The position numbers were made by a program, and so were the translations under genes. A stretch of 49,620 bases of DNA from the NCBI GenBank assembly GCA_024685655.1, contig JAIKVO010000067.1, positions 1-49,620 of the forward strand, given 5' to 3'. Of this stretch, positions 24,515 to 32,827 are shown piece after piece. Source of the stretch: Treponemataceae bacterium (GTDB lineage: Bacteria > Spirochaetota > Spirochaetia > Treponematales > Treponemataceae). How positions within the stretch are numbered: the first letter of the stretch is position 1; every line of letters starts with the position of its first letter. Below the pieces are notes generated by a model. That model saw nothing but the letters and a program-made list of their open reading frames with translations, did no database searches and had not been told where the DNA came from.

Positions 24515-25606
24515 ATGATAGAAGTCGAGCATCTTTCTCGTTTCTTCGGTTCATTCCGCGCTGTGGACGACATAAGTTTTTCCATAAAAACGGGTGAAAT
24601 CGTAGGTCTTTTGGGACCTAACGGAGCCGGAAAAACAACGACAATGCGAATGATTACTGGATTCCTTACCCAAACTGCCGGGAAAATTACCATCGACGGC
24701 AAGGATATTTCAGAGAATCCTGTGGAATCGAAGCGGAAAATAGGCTATATGCCAGAATCAGCGCCGCTTTACAGTGACATGATTGTAGCGGATTACCTTA
24801 AATACGTTGCAGAAATGCAACAGGTTGATCCAGAAGAGAAAGTTCCGCATCTTTGCGAAGTATGCGGACTGAAAGAAGTGATGCACAAGAACATCGGCGA
24901 GCTTTCGCGCGGATACAGACAGCGAGTCGGTCTTGCGCACGCACTTATGAATGACCCTGAAATATTGATTCTTGACGAGCCTACAAGCGGACTTGACCCG
25001 AACCAGATTGGCGACGTGCGCCGTTTGATAAAAGAAATCGGAAAAACACGCACAGTCATCATATCGACGCATATTTTGGGCGAAGTAGAAATGCTCTGCG
25101 ACAGGATAATCATAATTTCAAAAGGCAAGATTGTTGCGGACAGCCCGACAGCTGAGCTTCGTACGCATTATGGAAACAGTGCCGTCGTAAGCGTCACGGC
25201 AGGCGGATGCTCGTCAGAGGAGCTTGCAGATAAACTGCAGAAAACGCTTGCAGGCGCGGTTGGCAGCATAACCGGGGCTGGGGCAGGTTCTGGCAGCACG
25301 GCTTCTGGCGCGGGCTCCGGCGGTGCGAATTCGGTTAGCGCGGGCTCTGCGGCTTCTGGCGCGAGCTCCGGCAAGGCAGTTCCTGACGGCATCACCGTTA
25401 CGCCAACCGCATGCACAGAACTTCTTAAAGGCGAAACAAAATGCGGTGCCGTGACGATCGCTGTAAACAGCGACGCGGAAATACGTCCGCAAATTGTTCG
25501 TACCATAATCGAAAGCGGCTGGAACCTTTACACAATGCAGCTTGAAACAAACAGTCTTGAGGACGTATTCCGCTCGCTTACGATGGACACAGGAGATGCG
25601 GCATGA
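24515..25606 (+). CDS. gldA: GldA-type ABC transporter ATP-binding protein
   Basis: 363 residues against about 300 usual. Walker A GPNGAGKTT at 34-42, signature SRGYRQRVGLAHAL, Walker B EILILDEPTSGLDP, then the H-loop STHILG. It belongs to the ABC-2/GldA subfamily and energises the permease genes that follow. The extra length is a Gly/Ala/Ser-only stretch (residues about 247-286) placed in the C-terminal regulatory domain. AAAGGAGGAG precedes the ATG. It is the first gene of a four-gene operon with overlapping stops and starts. In Bacteroidetes the GldA/F/G set supports gliding; in spirochaetes the cargo is unknown. Confidence 0.88.
   Translation: MIEVEHLSRFFGSFRAVDDISFSIKTGEIVGLLGPNGAGKTTTMRMITGFLTQTAGKITIDGKDISENPVESKRKIGYMPESAPLYSDMIVADYLKYVAEMQQVDPEEKVPHLCEVCGLKEVMHKNIGELSRGYRQRVGLAHALMNDPEILILDEPTSGLDPNQIGDVRRLIKEIGKTRTVIISTHILGEVEMLCDRIIIISKGKIVADSPTAELRTHYGNSAVVSVTAGGCSSEELADKLQKTLAGAVGSITGAGAGSGSTASGAGSGGANSVSAGSAASGASSGKAVPDGITVTPTACTELLKGETKCGAVTIAVNSDAEIRPQIVRTIIESGWNLYTMQLETNSLEDVFRSLTMDTGDAA
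25253..25372 (+). repeat. GC-rich Gly/Ala/Ser repeat insert inside gldA
   Basis: Encodes about 40 residues of Gly, Ala and Ser. A 23-base unit beginning CGGCTTCTGGCGCG at 25299 recurs at 25350 with one change, so the tract expanded by duplication with a 51-base period. Confidence 0.7.
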
Positions 25607-26322
25607 AAAAACATTCAGCTATTACAGTTATATTAAAACGCGAGCTGTTCACCTGGTTCAACTCTTTCGTGGCGTGGCTCGTAACCGGACTTTTCCTTAT
25701 CAGTACAGGTCTGCTGTTTTTCAGCACGTTCTTTATCCGGCAAGTTGCGACACTCCGTTATTTCTTCTCGCTGCTGCCGGTGCTTTTCTCGTTTTTCATT
25801 CCGGCAATAACGATGCGCCTTTTCGCAGAGGAAAGCCGCTCAGGAAGCCTTGAAACACTGATGACTCTTCCAGTTTCATCAGCACAGGCTGTAGCAGGAA
25901 AATACCTTGCGGCGTTCATCTCGTGCGCAGTAATGCTGCTACCGACGCTTTCCTACGCGTTTACAGCCGGAATGTTCGGTAACCCGGATGCCGGCCCAAT
26001 TGTAGGCGGCTATCTTGGTGCGCTTTTCCTTGCGGCAGCTTATTCCGCGATAGGACTTTTCGCATCCGCATCAAGTAAAAATCAGATTGTCGCGTTCTTT
26101 ATCGGATTCGCAATTTGCATAATTCTTTCTATAATAGACAGTTTCCTTATCCTGCTGCCCGCAGGAATAACGAACTTCCTTTCGTTCTTCTCGGCGAACA
26201 CTCACTTCGAATCTATTTCGAAAGGCATTATAGACAGCCGCGACTTGCTTTATTTCATCTCGATAACAATTATCTTCCTCGGTCTTACGGTAAAAACTGA
26301 AGAAGGCAGGAGGGCTGCATAA
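25603..26322 (+). CDS. GldF-type ABC-2 permease
   Basis: 239 residues with six predicted membrane segments: about 18-40, 58-78, 108-128, 143-163, 170-195 and a last near 220-235. The motif ITMRLFAEESRSGSLETLMTLPVS after the second segment is characteristic of ABC-2 permeases of the NosY/GldF group. Its ATG overlaps the gldA stop (ATGA), implying translational coupling. It should pair with the upstream ATPase and with the GldG-like protein downstream. Confidence 0.85.
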   Translation: MKKHSAITVILKRELFTWFNSFVAWLVTGLFLISTGLLFFSTFFIRQVATLRYFFSLLPVLFSFFIPAITMRLFAEESRSGSLETLMTLPVSSAQAVAGKYLAAFISCAVMLLPTLSYAFTAGMFGNPDAGPIVGGYLGALFLAAAYSAIGLFASASSKNQIVAFFIGFAICIILSIIDSFLILLPAGITNFLSFFSANTHFESISKGIIDSRDLLYFISITIIFLGLTVKTEEGRRAA

Positions 26323-28526
26323 TGAAAAACTTCATAAAATGGCTAAAAAGCCCCAAAAGCGATTTCCTGCTATTCGTAATCGTAATAATCCTTATAAATC
26401 TTGTCGGACAGAACGCATTTTTCAGGATTGACCTTACGGAATCAAAGGCTTACTCACTTTCCGATGCAAGCCGCCGCGCAGTAAGCACACTCGACAAGCC
26501 GCTCGCGGTAAAAGTGTTCTTCACATCAAACTTGAACGCACCTTACAACAATGTTGAGCAATATTTGAAAGACATACTCACAGAATACAAGGGAGCCGCG
26601 AACAAGTATTTCAGCTGTGAGTTCTTTGACATGGAAAACGCAGAGAACCAAAAGCTTGCAAGGGAATACGGCATAAATCAGGTTCAGATTCAGGAAGTCA
26701 ACAACAACGAGATTGGCTTCAAGGCAGCGTATATGGGCGCGGCGTTCATCTACGGAGACAGCATTGAAATTCTTGACGGCATTACGTCCGAAGAAAGTCT
26801 TGAATACAACATCACGACAAAAATCACAAAGATGGTTACAACAGCCGATGTTCTTTCAGCTCTTCAAGACGATGTGACACTTACGCTTTACACAACGCCT
26901 GCTCTCAGCAAGTTCAACATAAGCGGCTTCAACCAGATTGAGCAGAGCGTAATAAACGCCTACTCCGCTGTGAACAAGAAAAATCAGGATAAAATCTCGT
27001 TTAGGCGCGTAGAACCAACCGACGAAGAGATTTCCGACTACGTTCAGAAATACGGCATCCAGTCTATCGGTTGGACGGAAAAAGACGGCTCGCAGAAACA
27101 GGGCGTAATCGGACTTGTTCTGGAGCATGGCGACACGTTCCGGCTTATCCCTCTTGAAATGGCGCAAAGCCTGTTCGGTTATGCAATTGCAGGACTTGAC
27201 GAGTTAGAGGACAATATTGCCGAAAACCTTAAGAGCCTTGTTTCCAAATCAGTTGAGATCGGCTACATCACCGGCCACGGAGAACGAGACCTTCTTGGCA
27301 GCGACTACGAAAGCGCAGCTTCGTTCCAAACCTTAATAGAAGATACTTACACGCTCAAAACATTGGAGCTTTCGGAAGACAACATTCCGGCAAGCATCTC
27401 CACAATCGTAATAAACGGTCCGAAAACAGCGTATACCGATGAGGAGCTTTACAAGATTGACCAGTTCCTTATGCGCGGCGGAAACATCATGTTCATGATT
27501 GACCCGTACGAAGTAACTGAATCGGGCAACTACTACTCGATGCCGCAGTACAACCCGATAGACACCGGACTTAAACGGCTTCTTGAAAAGTACGGTGTTT
27601 CGCTTGGTGAAGGCTACGTTTTTGATGAACAGTGCTACGACTACTACACGAACAGCGAAAAGCTTCCGATGTATTGGGTTCCGCTCGTAAAAGATTCCGG
27701 CGTAAACAAGACACATCCGGCTACAAAGAACATGGGGAACCTGCTCTTTGTACAGAACGGCCCGCTCACCGTAACGCGCGAGAACAGCAGCGATTTTACG
27801 GCGGCTTTGCTCGCGTCAACCACGAGCAAAGCATGGACATCAACAGATTTCTACGTGCTTAACCCTAACTACATAACACCGCCAGACAGCTCCGAAAGAA
27901 AAGCAGAGCCGCTCGCCGTAATTCTTGAAGGAAACTTCCAGAGCGCGTTCGACAAAGCCCCAGAAGCCGCACTCACCGCTGAGGGCGAGGATGACGGCAC
28001 AGACGCGAATGCAAATGGCGCATCAAGCGAAACAGGCACAGCCGAATCTACCGGCGAGCTTGCAGTTTCGGCACACCTTTCTTCGAGTATCCAGAAAGGA
28101 AAGATTTTCGTATGCGCGTCGTCTTACATAACGACACCGCAACTTATAAACGACGCAACACAGCCTATATCGATTTTCGTGCGTAACGTGACCGACTACA
28201 TGAACGGAGCGGAAGAACTTTGTACAATGCGTACAAAAGGACTTTCCGAAAACTCGCTCACAACAGTGAAAGGTACGCTCGTAACGTTCATGCAGATTTT
28301 CAACCAGTATGGTCTGGCGGTTTTAATCATAATTATCGCATTGATTATCTGGAGAGTCCGCGTGGCAAGACGACGCGCAATACGCCTTACCTACAACGCC
28401 GATGACACGCGCGATGACGACAACATCCGTGTTGCCGAACAAAACGCGAAAAAACTCGCCGAGGAGGCAGAAAAAGCTGCCACAAAAGCGAAAAAACTCG
28501 CGAACAGAAAAGGAGATGCAGACTGA
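26322..28526 (+). CDS. GldG-family ABC transport auxiliary protein
   Basis: 734 residues. An N-terminal membrane segment (FLLFVIVIILINLVGQNAF) is followed by FRIDLTESKAYSLSDASR, the recognised entry of the GldG/ABC_transp_aux family, then a large extracytoplasmic domain with IGYITGHGERDLLG near residue 310, and a C-terminal membrane segment (GLAVLIIIIALIIWRV) with a basic and then Ala/Lys-rich cytosolic tail. Residues about 555-575 form a low-complexity acidic linker. The start overlaps the upstream stop (TAATG). It is thought to work with the permease in exporting or energising an unknown envelope process. Confidence 0.85.
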   Translation: MKNFIKWLKSPKSDFLLFVIVIILINLVGQNAFFRIDLTESKAYSLSDASRRAVSTLDKPLAVKVFFTSNLNAPYNNVEQYLKDILTEYKGAANKYFSCEFFDMENAENQKLAREYGINQVQIQEVNNNEIGFKAAYMGAAFIYGDSIEILDGITSEESLEYNITTKITKMVTTADVLSALQDDVTLTLYTTPALSKFNISGFNQIEQSVINAYSAVNKKNQDKISFRRVEPTDEEISDYVQKYGIQSIGWTEKDGSQKQGVIGLVLEHGDTFRLIPLEMAQSLFGYAIAGLDELEDNIAENLKSLVSKSVEIGYITGHGERDLLGSDYESAASFQTLIEDTYTLKTLELSEDNIPASISTIVINGPKTAYTDEELYKIDQFLMRGGNIMFMIDPYEVTESGNYYSMPQYNPIDTGLKRLLEKYGVSLGEGYVFDEQCYDYYTNSEKLPMYWVPLVKDSGVNKTHPATKNMGNLLFVQNGPLTVTRENSSDFTAALLASTTSKAWTSTDFYVLNPNYITPPDSSERKAEPLAVILEGNFQSAFDKAPEAALTAEGEDDGTDANANGASSETGTAESTGELAVSAHLSSSIQKGKIFVCASSYITTPQLINDATQPISIFVRNVTDYMNGAEELCTMRTKGLSENSLTTVKGTLVTFMQIFNQYGLAVLIIIIALIIWRVRVARRRAIRLTYNADDTRDDDNIRVAEQNAKKLAEEAEKAATKAKKLANRKGDAD

Positions 28527-29416
28527 TGAACACACTTAAAGTTCGTAAGATTGTGCTTCTTGCACTAATACCCATACTGCTCTGCATTTATATCTTGCAG
28601 ATAGTCACACAAAACCGCAACACGGTCAAATATCTTACTGTGGAAGAAGAAGCCGACACTGTTCTTATAACAAAAGGTGACGGCACTGAAATAAAAGTTT
28701 TCAAAGAAGGTGACGCCTGGTTCGTTGGCGACAAGAAATACCCGGTAGACGACTCGACTGCAACATCGCTCATAGCGGATATTTCTTCAATAAAACTGCT
28801 TGAAACGGTTTCCTCTTCCGAAGCGGATAAAGCGCGGTACGGTCTTGACGAGGCAGCCGCCGTCACCGCCGCACTGTACAAAGACGGAAAACTTCTGCGC
28901 ACAGTAGGCGTTGGAAAAGCTTCTCCGACAGCACAGCAGACATACATCACCGTTGACGGCGGAAAAGATATCTATCTTTCTTCAGGTTCTATAACGAGCG
29001 ACTTTGCAAAATCCATGGACGATATCCGAAGCAAAAAAGTCTATTCGCTTGACGTAGCAAAGGTGACGGCGGCAACAGCCACAACGCCAGATGACGGCGC
29101 GGTTTCCGTTTTCAGAAATTCTGAGGACAACAGCTGGCTCGGTGGCGACAGTTCCAAAGTCTCTTCGTGGATTTCGAACATCACAAGCCTTAACGTGCAA
29201 AGCTGGGCAAGCGAAAACACTGTGCTTCCTTCAGAAGCCGCAGGTTCCGTAACGCTCACGGCAGATGGCAAACAAATCTCTGTGACTGTTTACTCAACCG
29301 ATGATGAATCGAAATATATCTGCACTTGCTCCGAAACGCCATATCCGTTCTACCTATCTTCTTATTCTGCGGAAAAATACATAAAAACCGCCGCAGACTT
29401 CATGACAGAAGAGTAG
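28526..29416 (+). CDS. DUF4340 protein of the Gld-type operon
   Basis: 296 residues: one N-terminal membrane anchor (IVLLALIPILLCIYILQIV) and a periplasmic beta-rich domain containing WFVGDKKYPVDDSTATSLI and RYGLDEAAAVTAALYKDGK, the repeated DUF4340 pattern. Families with DUF4340 regularly follow GldG-like genes. The start overlaps the previous stop (TGATG). It ends the operon; a palindromic element follows at once. Confidence 0.82.
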   Translation: MNTLKVRKIVLLALIPILLCIYILQIVTQNRNTVKYLTVEEEADTVLITKGDGTEIKVFKEGDAWFVGDKKYPVDDSTATSLIADISSIKLLETVSSSEADKARYGLDEAAAVTAALYKDGKLLRTVGVGKASPTAQQTYITVDGGKDIYLSSGSITSDFAKSMDDIRSKKVYSLDVAKVTAATATTPDDGAVSVFRNSEDNSWLGGDSSKVSSWISNITSLNVQSWASENTVLPSEAAGSVTLTADGKQISVTVYSTDDESKYICTCSETPYPFYLSSYSAEKYIKTAADFMTEE

Positions 29417-29419
29417 GAT

Positions 29420-29560
29420 TCTGGGCGTGTCCCGCCATTCAACCGGAATCGGCTGAATGGCGGGTCGGGCTTTTCAGGGTTTCATTCCGTCGCTTCGCGC
29501 CGGAACAGTCCGATGTTCGGATGCAAGCAACCGAACATCGGGCTGCCCTTACAATCCCTC
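29420..29560. repeat. GC-rich double-hairpin intergenic element, copy A
   Basis: CCCGCCATTCA (29431-29441) pairs with TGAATGGCGGG (29454-29464), an 11-bp stem; CCGATGTTCGG (29510-29520) pairs with CCGAACATCGG (29531-29541), an 11-bp stem with a 10-base loop. A linker containing GTCGGGCTTTTCAGGGTTTC joins them. The layout resembles the element at 39220-39350 read on the other strand. Confidence 0.65.
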
Positions 29561-29691
29561 ACGCTGTTCGGGTTGTGCAAGGAATCTTATTGTAATGTCC
29601 GCTCTCGCGGACACACTATCCCTCACGTTGTTCGGGTTGTGCAAGGAATCTTATTGTAATGTCCGCTCTCGCGGACACACAATCCCTCACG
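29554..29691. repeat. 64-bp tandem direct repeat, two full units and a 10-base remnant
   Basis: Units at 29554-29617 and 29618-29681 differ at only two positions; the third starts at 29682 and breaks off after ATCCCTCACG. Each unit contains a 7-bp hairpin TGTCCGC-TCTC-GCGGACA. The array abuts the 3' end of the AAA+ gene (stop at 29694). Confidence 0.9.
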
Positions 29692-29693
29692 CA

Positions 29694-31874
29694 TCAAAAG
29701 CTAAAACCGATTGTCTCTTGTTTGACATCCGCATAAGTTTTCAGCAAATACTCCCTCTTAATGGAATCAAGTTTTTTTCTTTTTCCATTGATGTCGAAAG
29801 AAGCAGCCAAGACCATATTAATACAAGGTTGTATTCGTCTCGGCTTGCCTTCGCTCATCTTATAAATTAAGTCTATCTCTTCTTCCGACAGATTTTCAGG
29901 AACCAGTTCGTTATGCGAATTCTTAAAAATTTCATACTGATATGGAATTAATGTATTTTTTAGCTCCTGTTCTGTGTAGTCTCTAAACTTAATGACATTA
30001 ATTCTATCCATTAACGCTTCTGGGATCGGCTCCAAAGAATTCGCCGTACATATAAAGTTTGGCTGGAAATTGTGTATCGGCACATCAAAAAAATTATCAT
30101 GAAAATGTCTCATATTTTCCTTTTCAAGCAGCTGAAGCAGAACTGGGAAAACCTGCTGGTTTGAATCGCTAGTGTGCCCACATTGCGAAATTTCGTCACA
30201 GACGATGAGCGGATTTAAGCAGTTGATTTTTTCTGTTGCTTCCCAAATTCCTGCGAGAATTTTCCCATGAGAAGCTGCCTTATACTCAGGCGTGCTTCCG
30301 AGAAGAGCACTTACTCCTCCTCCAGTTCCCATCGGGAGGAACACATCATTATCCTGCCCGAAGACCTCTCGGAGCTGTCTGCAAAGAAGAGTTTTTCCAC
30401 ATCCTGGACTTCCCAAGAACAGTAATGGAGGCAAACTTATTATCTGTCCTTTTGAGAACAAAATGGCATTTTGCAAAAATGCAAAGAGCTTTTCTTTATC
30501 CAAGATATTCGGATGCAAATTAAACAAGTTTTCAATTTTCCCGAACATTTCTTTGTCTGCCCTTAAATAATCAGCTGGAGCCTGTAACTTCTTATATATT
30601 TCTTTTATTCGCTCTCTAACAGCAGAATCGGAAGCATTCACGGTAAATTCATTATTTCCGTATCTTTTAATGAATTCTTTTTCATCGACCACCTTCAGAG
30701 CTTCAGACGAGTTTTCTTCTTCGCTGTCAAGTGAATCAACACAATTAATCTTTGAAAACAAGTCCGGAATAGATTGTATTGCATACTCTACCCCTGCGTT
30801 TTCTATCACTTTGCTGGCTTCGATAAGGAATCGATATTTCTTTTCAGAATCTGAGAGTTTTGGCAAAAAATAACAAAGAGATTTTTCTACTTCATTCGGA
30901 AACAGCTCTCTTACAATCATTACAACTCCAGCATCATCAACAGAAACCGCTATACATTCTTTATTAAAGGCATTTTTCAATTTTGAACCTGAAATAATCA
31001 GCTTCGCGTTGATTTTTTCCGCTTGAGAAGTAATCATTTTTTCTGCTTCCTTCTCAACGTTGTCATAATCATCTAGCCAAATATATTGATCTTTTAATTG
31101 ATTCTCGATCAAGAAATGCAGAATTCTAAGGCAAGCACCGGTATCACCTGCATACCAATACCGTATTTCTTCTTTTTCCAGCTTAGTGAATATATAAGAA
31201 GAACTCCACGCCCCTGTATATGTTATAAGATTACATTCAGAGAACGGTTTATCAGCATCACTACCTGTTACTTTGAAATAACTTAAATCAAACTTCTGCA
31301 TCGACGGTATTTCAGAAAGCCTTAACAGCTCATTATGAAAGACTGGTTGCAGTGTCACCATTTTTTTTGCGCCGGAAAAAGAGATTATTTCTGCCTTTAA
31401 AAGATTCTTTACAGATATCAGAACACTTTTTCTTTTACTTTGTAACACATATTCACAAAGCAAACAGAAATCTCTAAATGGAAATGGATCGTCTGATGAA
31501 TAAAAAACATCGCGAAGTGCGGATTTACAACACAACTCTATAATAATAAGCAATCGGATCTCATTCTTCGATAAACCATTAAATATAGAATTGCAACGGC
31601 AGAAGATGTTTTTTATTAGCTCCAAGTTTTTATACATTGTAACATCAAAAAATTCTCCATCATTTGCGTAAATAAATTCTTCATCCCTTACAGCATTTAT
31701 CAGGAATTTCCTATCCTCCTTTTTTTCCAAAGAAGGAACATGTAAAAAGTTTGCGATTATATTCCGTAAGCTCTTATTACGGGCGTAATAATTCTTGTGG
31801 AATTTTTTAATCGACAGTAAACCTACAAGAATATTCTGATACAGTGATCGTATTTCAAAATCGTTATTGTTCAT
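29694..31874 (-). CDS. Lon-type AAA+ ATPase without protease domain, novel N-terminus
   Basis: 726 residues. The C-terminal third is a complete AAA+ module: Walker A GSPGCGKT (488-495), a pore-loop-like GTGGGVSALLGSTPEY, Walker B LIVCDE (556-561), FFDVPIHNFQPNFICTANS with sensor-1 N612, the Arg-finger LMDRINV (R624) and sensor-2 GKPRR (679-680). The FFDVP, ATANS-like and PEALMDR phrases match Lon ATPase domains, but no Ser-Lys protease domain follows. The first 430 residues are unrecognised apart from a stretch at 212-262 that faintly recalls TOPRIM-like DUF2399/DUF2220 cores. AAGGAGA precedes the ATG. It lies 17 bases after the HD gene, in one operon. AT-rich compared with the flanking genes. 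Confidence 0.75.
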   Translation of the reverse strand: MNNNDFEIRSLYQNILVGLLSIKKFHKNYYARNKSLRNIIANFLHVPSLEKKEDRKFLINAVRDEEFIYANDGEFFDVTMYKNLELIKNIFCRCNSIFNGLSKNEIRLLIIIELCCKSALRDVFYSSDDPFPFRDFCLLCEYVLQSKRKSVLISVKNLLKAEIISFSGAKKMVTLQPVFHNELLRLSEIPSMQKFDLSYFKVTGSDADKPFSECNLITYTGAWSSSYIFTKLEKEEIRYWYAGDTGACLRILHFLIENQLKDQYIWLDDYDNVEKEAEKMITSQAEKINAKLIISGSKLKNAFNKECIAVSVDDAGVVMIVRELFPNEVEKSLCYFLPKLSDSEKKYRFLIEASKVIENAGVEYAIQSIPDLFSKINCVDSLDSEEENSSEALKVVDEKEFIKRYGNNEFTVNASDSAVRERIKEIYKKLQAPADYLRADKEMFGKIENLFNLHPNILDKEKLFAFLQNAILFSKGQIISLPPLLFLGSPGCGKTLLCRQLREVFGQDNDVFLPMGTGGGVSALLGSTPEYKAASHGKILAGIWEATEKINCLNPLIVCDEISQCGHTSDSNQQVFPVLLQLLEKENMRHFHDNFFDVPIHNFQPNFICTANSLEPIPEALMDRINVIKFRDYTEQELKNTLIPYQYEIFKNSHNELVPENLSEEEIDLIYKMSEGKPRRIQPCINMVLAASFDINGKRKKLDSIKREYLLKTYADVKQETIGFSF

Positions 31875-31891
31875 AGTTGTCTCCTTTTCTA

Positions 31892-32500
31892 TTAATTTGT
31901 ATAGAAACCGATGGTTTCTAAGTAACGCTGGCGAGTTTCCAGAAGCGAAATAAGCTCGGTATACATTGAATAATCAACCAAAAGCGCCATCGGCAAAACA
32001 AAAGCCTCAGTGTCGTTCGCTGTTCGATCTATAAAACTAGCGTCAGTAACGAATCCGAGGCTTATCATGTTTGAGATTCTGTCGGCACATTTAAGAAGCT
32101 TTGCACGAAACGAGCCATGCTCAATAATCCGTTTCAAAAAATCGGCTTTTGTCTCGTCTTGTTGTCTTGAGACCTCAAGAACTAGCTTTAATACTTCTTC
32201 GCCATCAGAATCACATTTTTTGATGATATTCTGATCGAAATCTTTTATATCCTCTAACACATCATGGATTACACTTGCTTTTAAGAGGATCGCATCAATA
32301 TAGCCGTACTCAATAAGAATCGCCAAAGTGTCAAGCTGATGGCGGAACATATTTCCGCCTGCACGACGTCCTTTACTAACGAGTAAAGTAGCAATTTCGA
32401 TATACGGTGCAAGCTTGATCTCACCAAGCCGTTCCATCGCTTGCTTTTCCATGTGACCGGGCTTATCGATCCGCATTACATCTTCCATCATTTTTGACAT
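31892..32500 (-). CDS. SpoT-like HD-domain (alarmone hydrolase-type) protein
   Basis: 202 residues from MSKMMEDVMR; GAGGAGG sits 7 bases upstream, while the longer frame to 32593 has no support. The HD superfamily metal ligands are in place: H54 (FRHQLD), H79-D80 followed by E83-D84 (HDVLED) and D140 (KCADRISNM). HD plus the ED dyad and ADRxxNM is the pattern of RelA/SpoT and Mesh1 (p)ppGpp hydrolase domains; no synthetase domain is attached, so it is a stand-alone small hydrolase type. The substrate may be ppGpp or another nucleotide. It is the first gene of the HD-AAA+ operon, transcribed from a promoter facing that of the STAND-like gene. Confidence 0.75.
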   Translation of the reverse strand: MSKMMEDVMRIDKPGHMEKQAMERLGEIKLAPYIEIATLLVSKGRRAGGNMFRHQLDTLAILIEYGYIDAILLKASVIHDVLEDIKDFDQNIIKKCDSDGEEVLKLVLEVSRQQDETKADFLKRIIEHGSFRAKLLKCADRISNMISLGFVTDASFIDRTANDTEAFVLPMALLVDYSMYTELISLLETRQRYLETIGFYTN

Positions 32501-32565
32501 TTTGGGCCTCCTCGTTGAGTTTTGATAAAAAAGTGAAATTTCTCCACTCCTAAAGTGTATGAAGC

Positions 32566-32593
32566 AGTATATGCATGAAAAAAAGATATGCAA
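32566..32593 (-). promoter_or_regulatory. Promoter of the HD-AAA+ operon
   Basis: Minus strand TTGCAT (32588-32593), 16 bp, TATACT (32566-32571). The predicted start near 32559 leaves a leader of about 60 bases with a strong ribosome site. Confidence 0.6.
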
Positions 32594-32603
32594 GAATTTT
32601 TTA

Positions 32604-32666
32604 TAGGACTTTTCCTATTTCTTCTCTAGCTCATTTGCTTATTTGAAATTTCTAGGAAAATTCCTA
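32604..32666. promoter_or_regulatory. Pair of TAGGA-n4-TCCTA palindromes, candidate operators
   Basis: TAGGACTTTTCCTA (32604-32617) and the perfect palindrome TAGGAAAATTCCTA (32653-32666) start 49 bp apart, in the middle of the divergent region. The first lies 10 bp behind the HD -35 box. They look like sites for one dimeric regulator able to control both directions. Confidence 0.5.
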
Positions 32667-32827
32667 AAAACAAGGGTTTTATTCTGTATAAAATTGAGTT
32701 ATCATTTAGGAAAGGAGGCATTTATATAGAAAAAACCATAATCTAGCATAATATGCTGCTGAAAACATGATAACCGTGTGTTAAAATTTTATAATAGTTT
32801 CATTTATACAATGGGAGATAAATATAT

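Larger units (their letters stand above)
32501..32827. other. 327-base divergent promoter region of the HD-AAA+ and STAND-like genes
   Basis: No gene. It contains the HD promoter (32566-32593), two palindromes (32604-32617, 32653-32666), a further TAGGAA half-site (32707-32712) embedded in GGAAAGGAGG with no usable start codon after it, and a TATAAT box at 32790-32795 for the STAND-like gene. Confidence 0.55.

Noticed and set aside
29554-29691. Tandem 64-bp repeats as a CRISPR array
   Set aside because: The units are contiguous with no unique spacers, only two full copies exist, and no cas gene is in the window.
29457-29870. A 137-codon frame across the palindromes and the 64-bp repeat
   Set aside because: It simply translates repeat DNA and the antisense of the AAA+ gene end.
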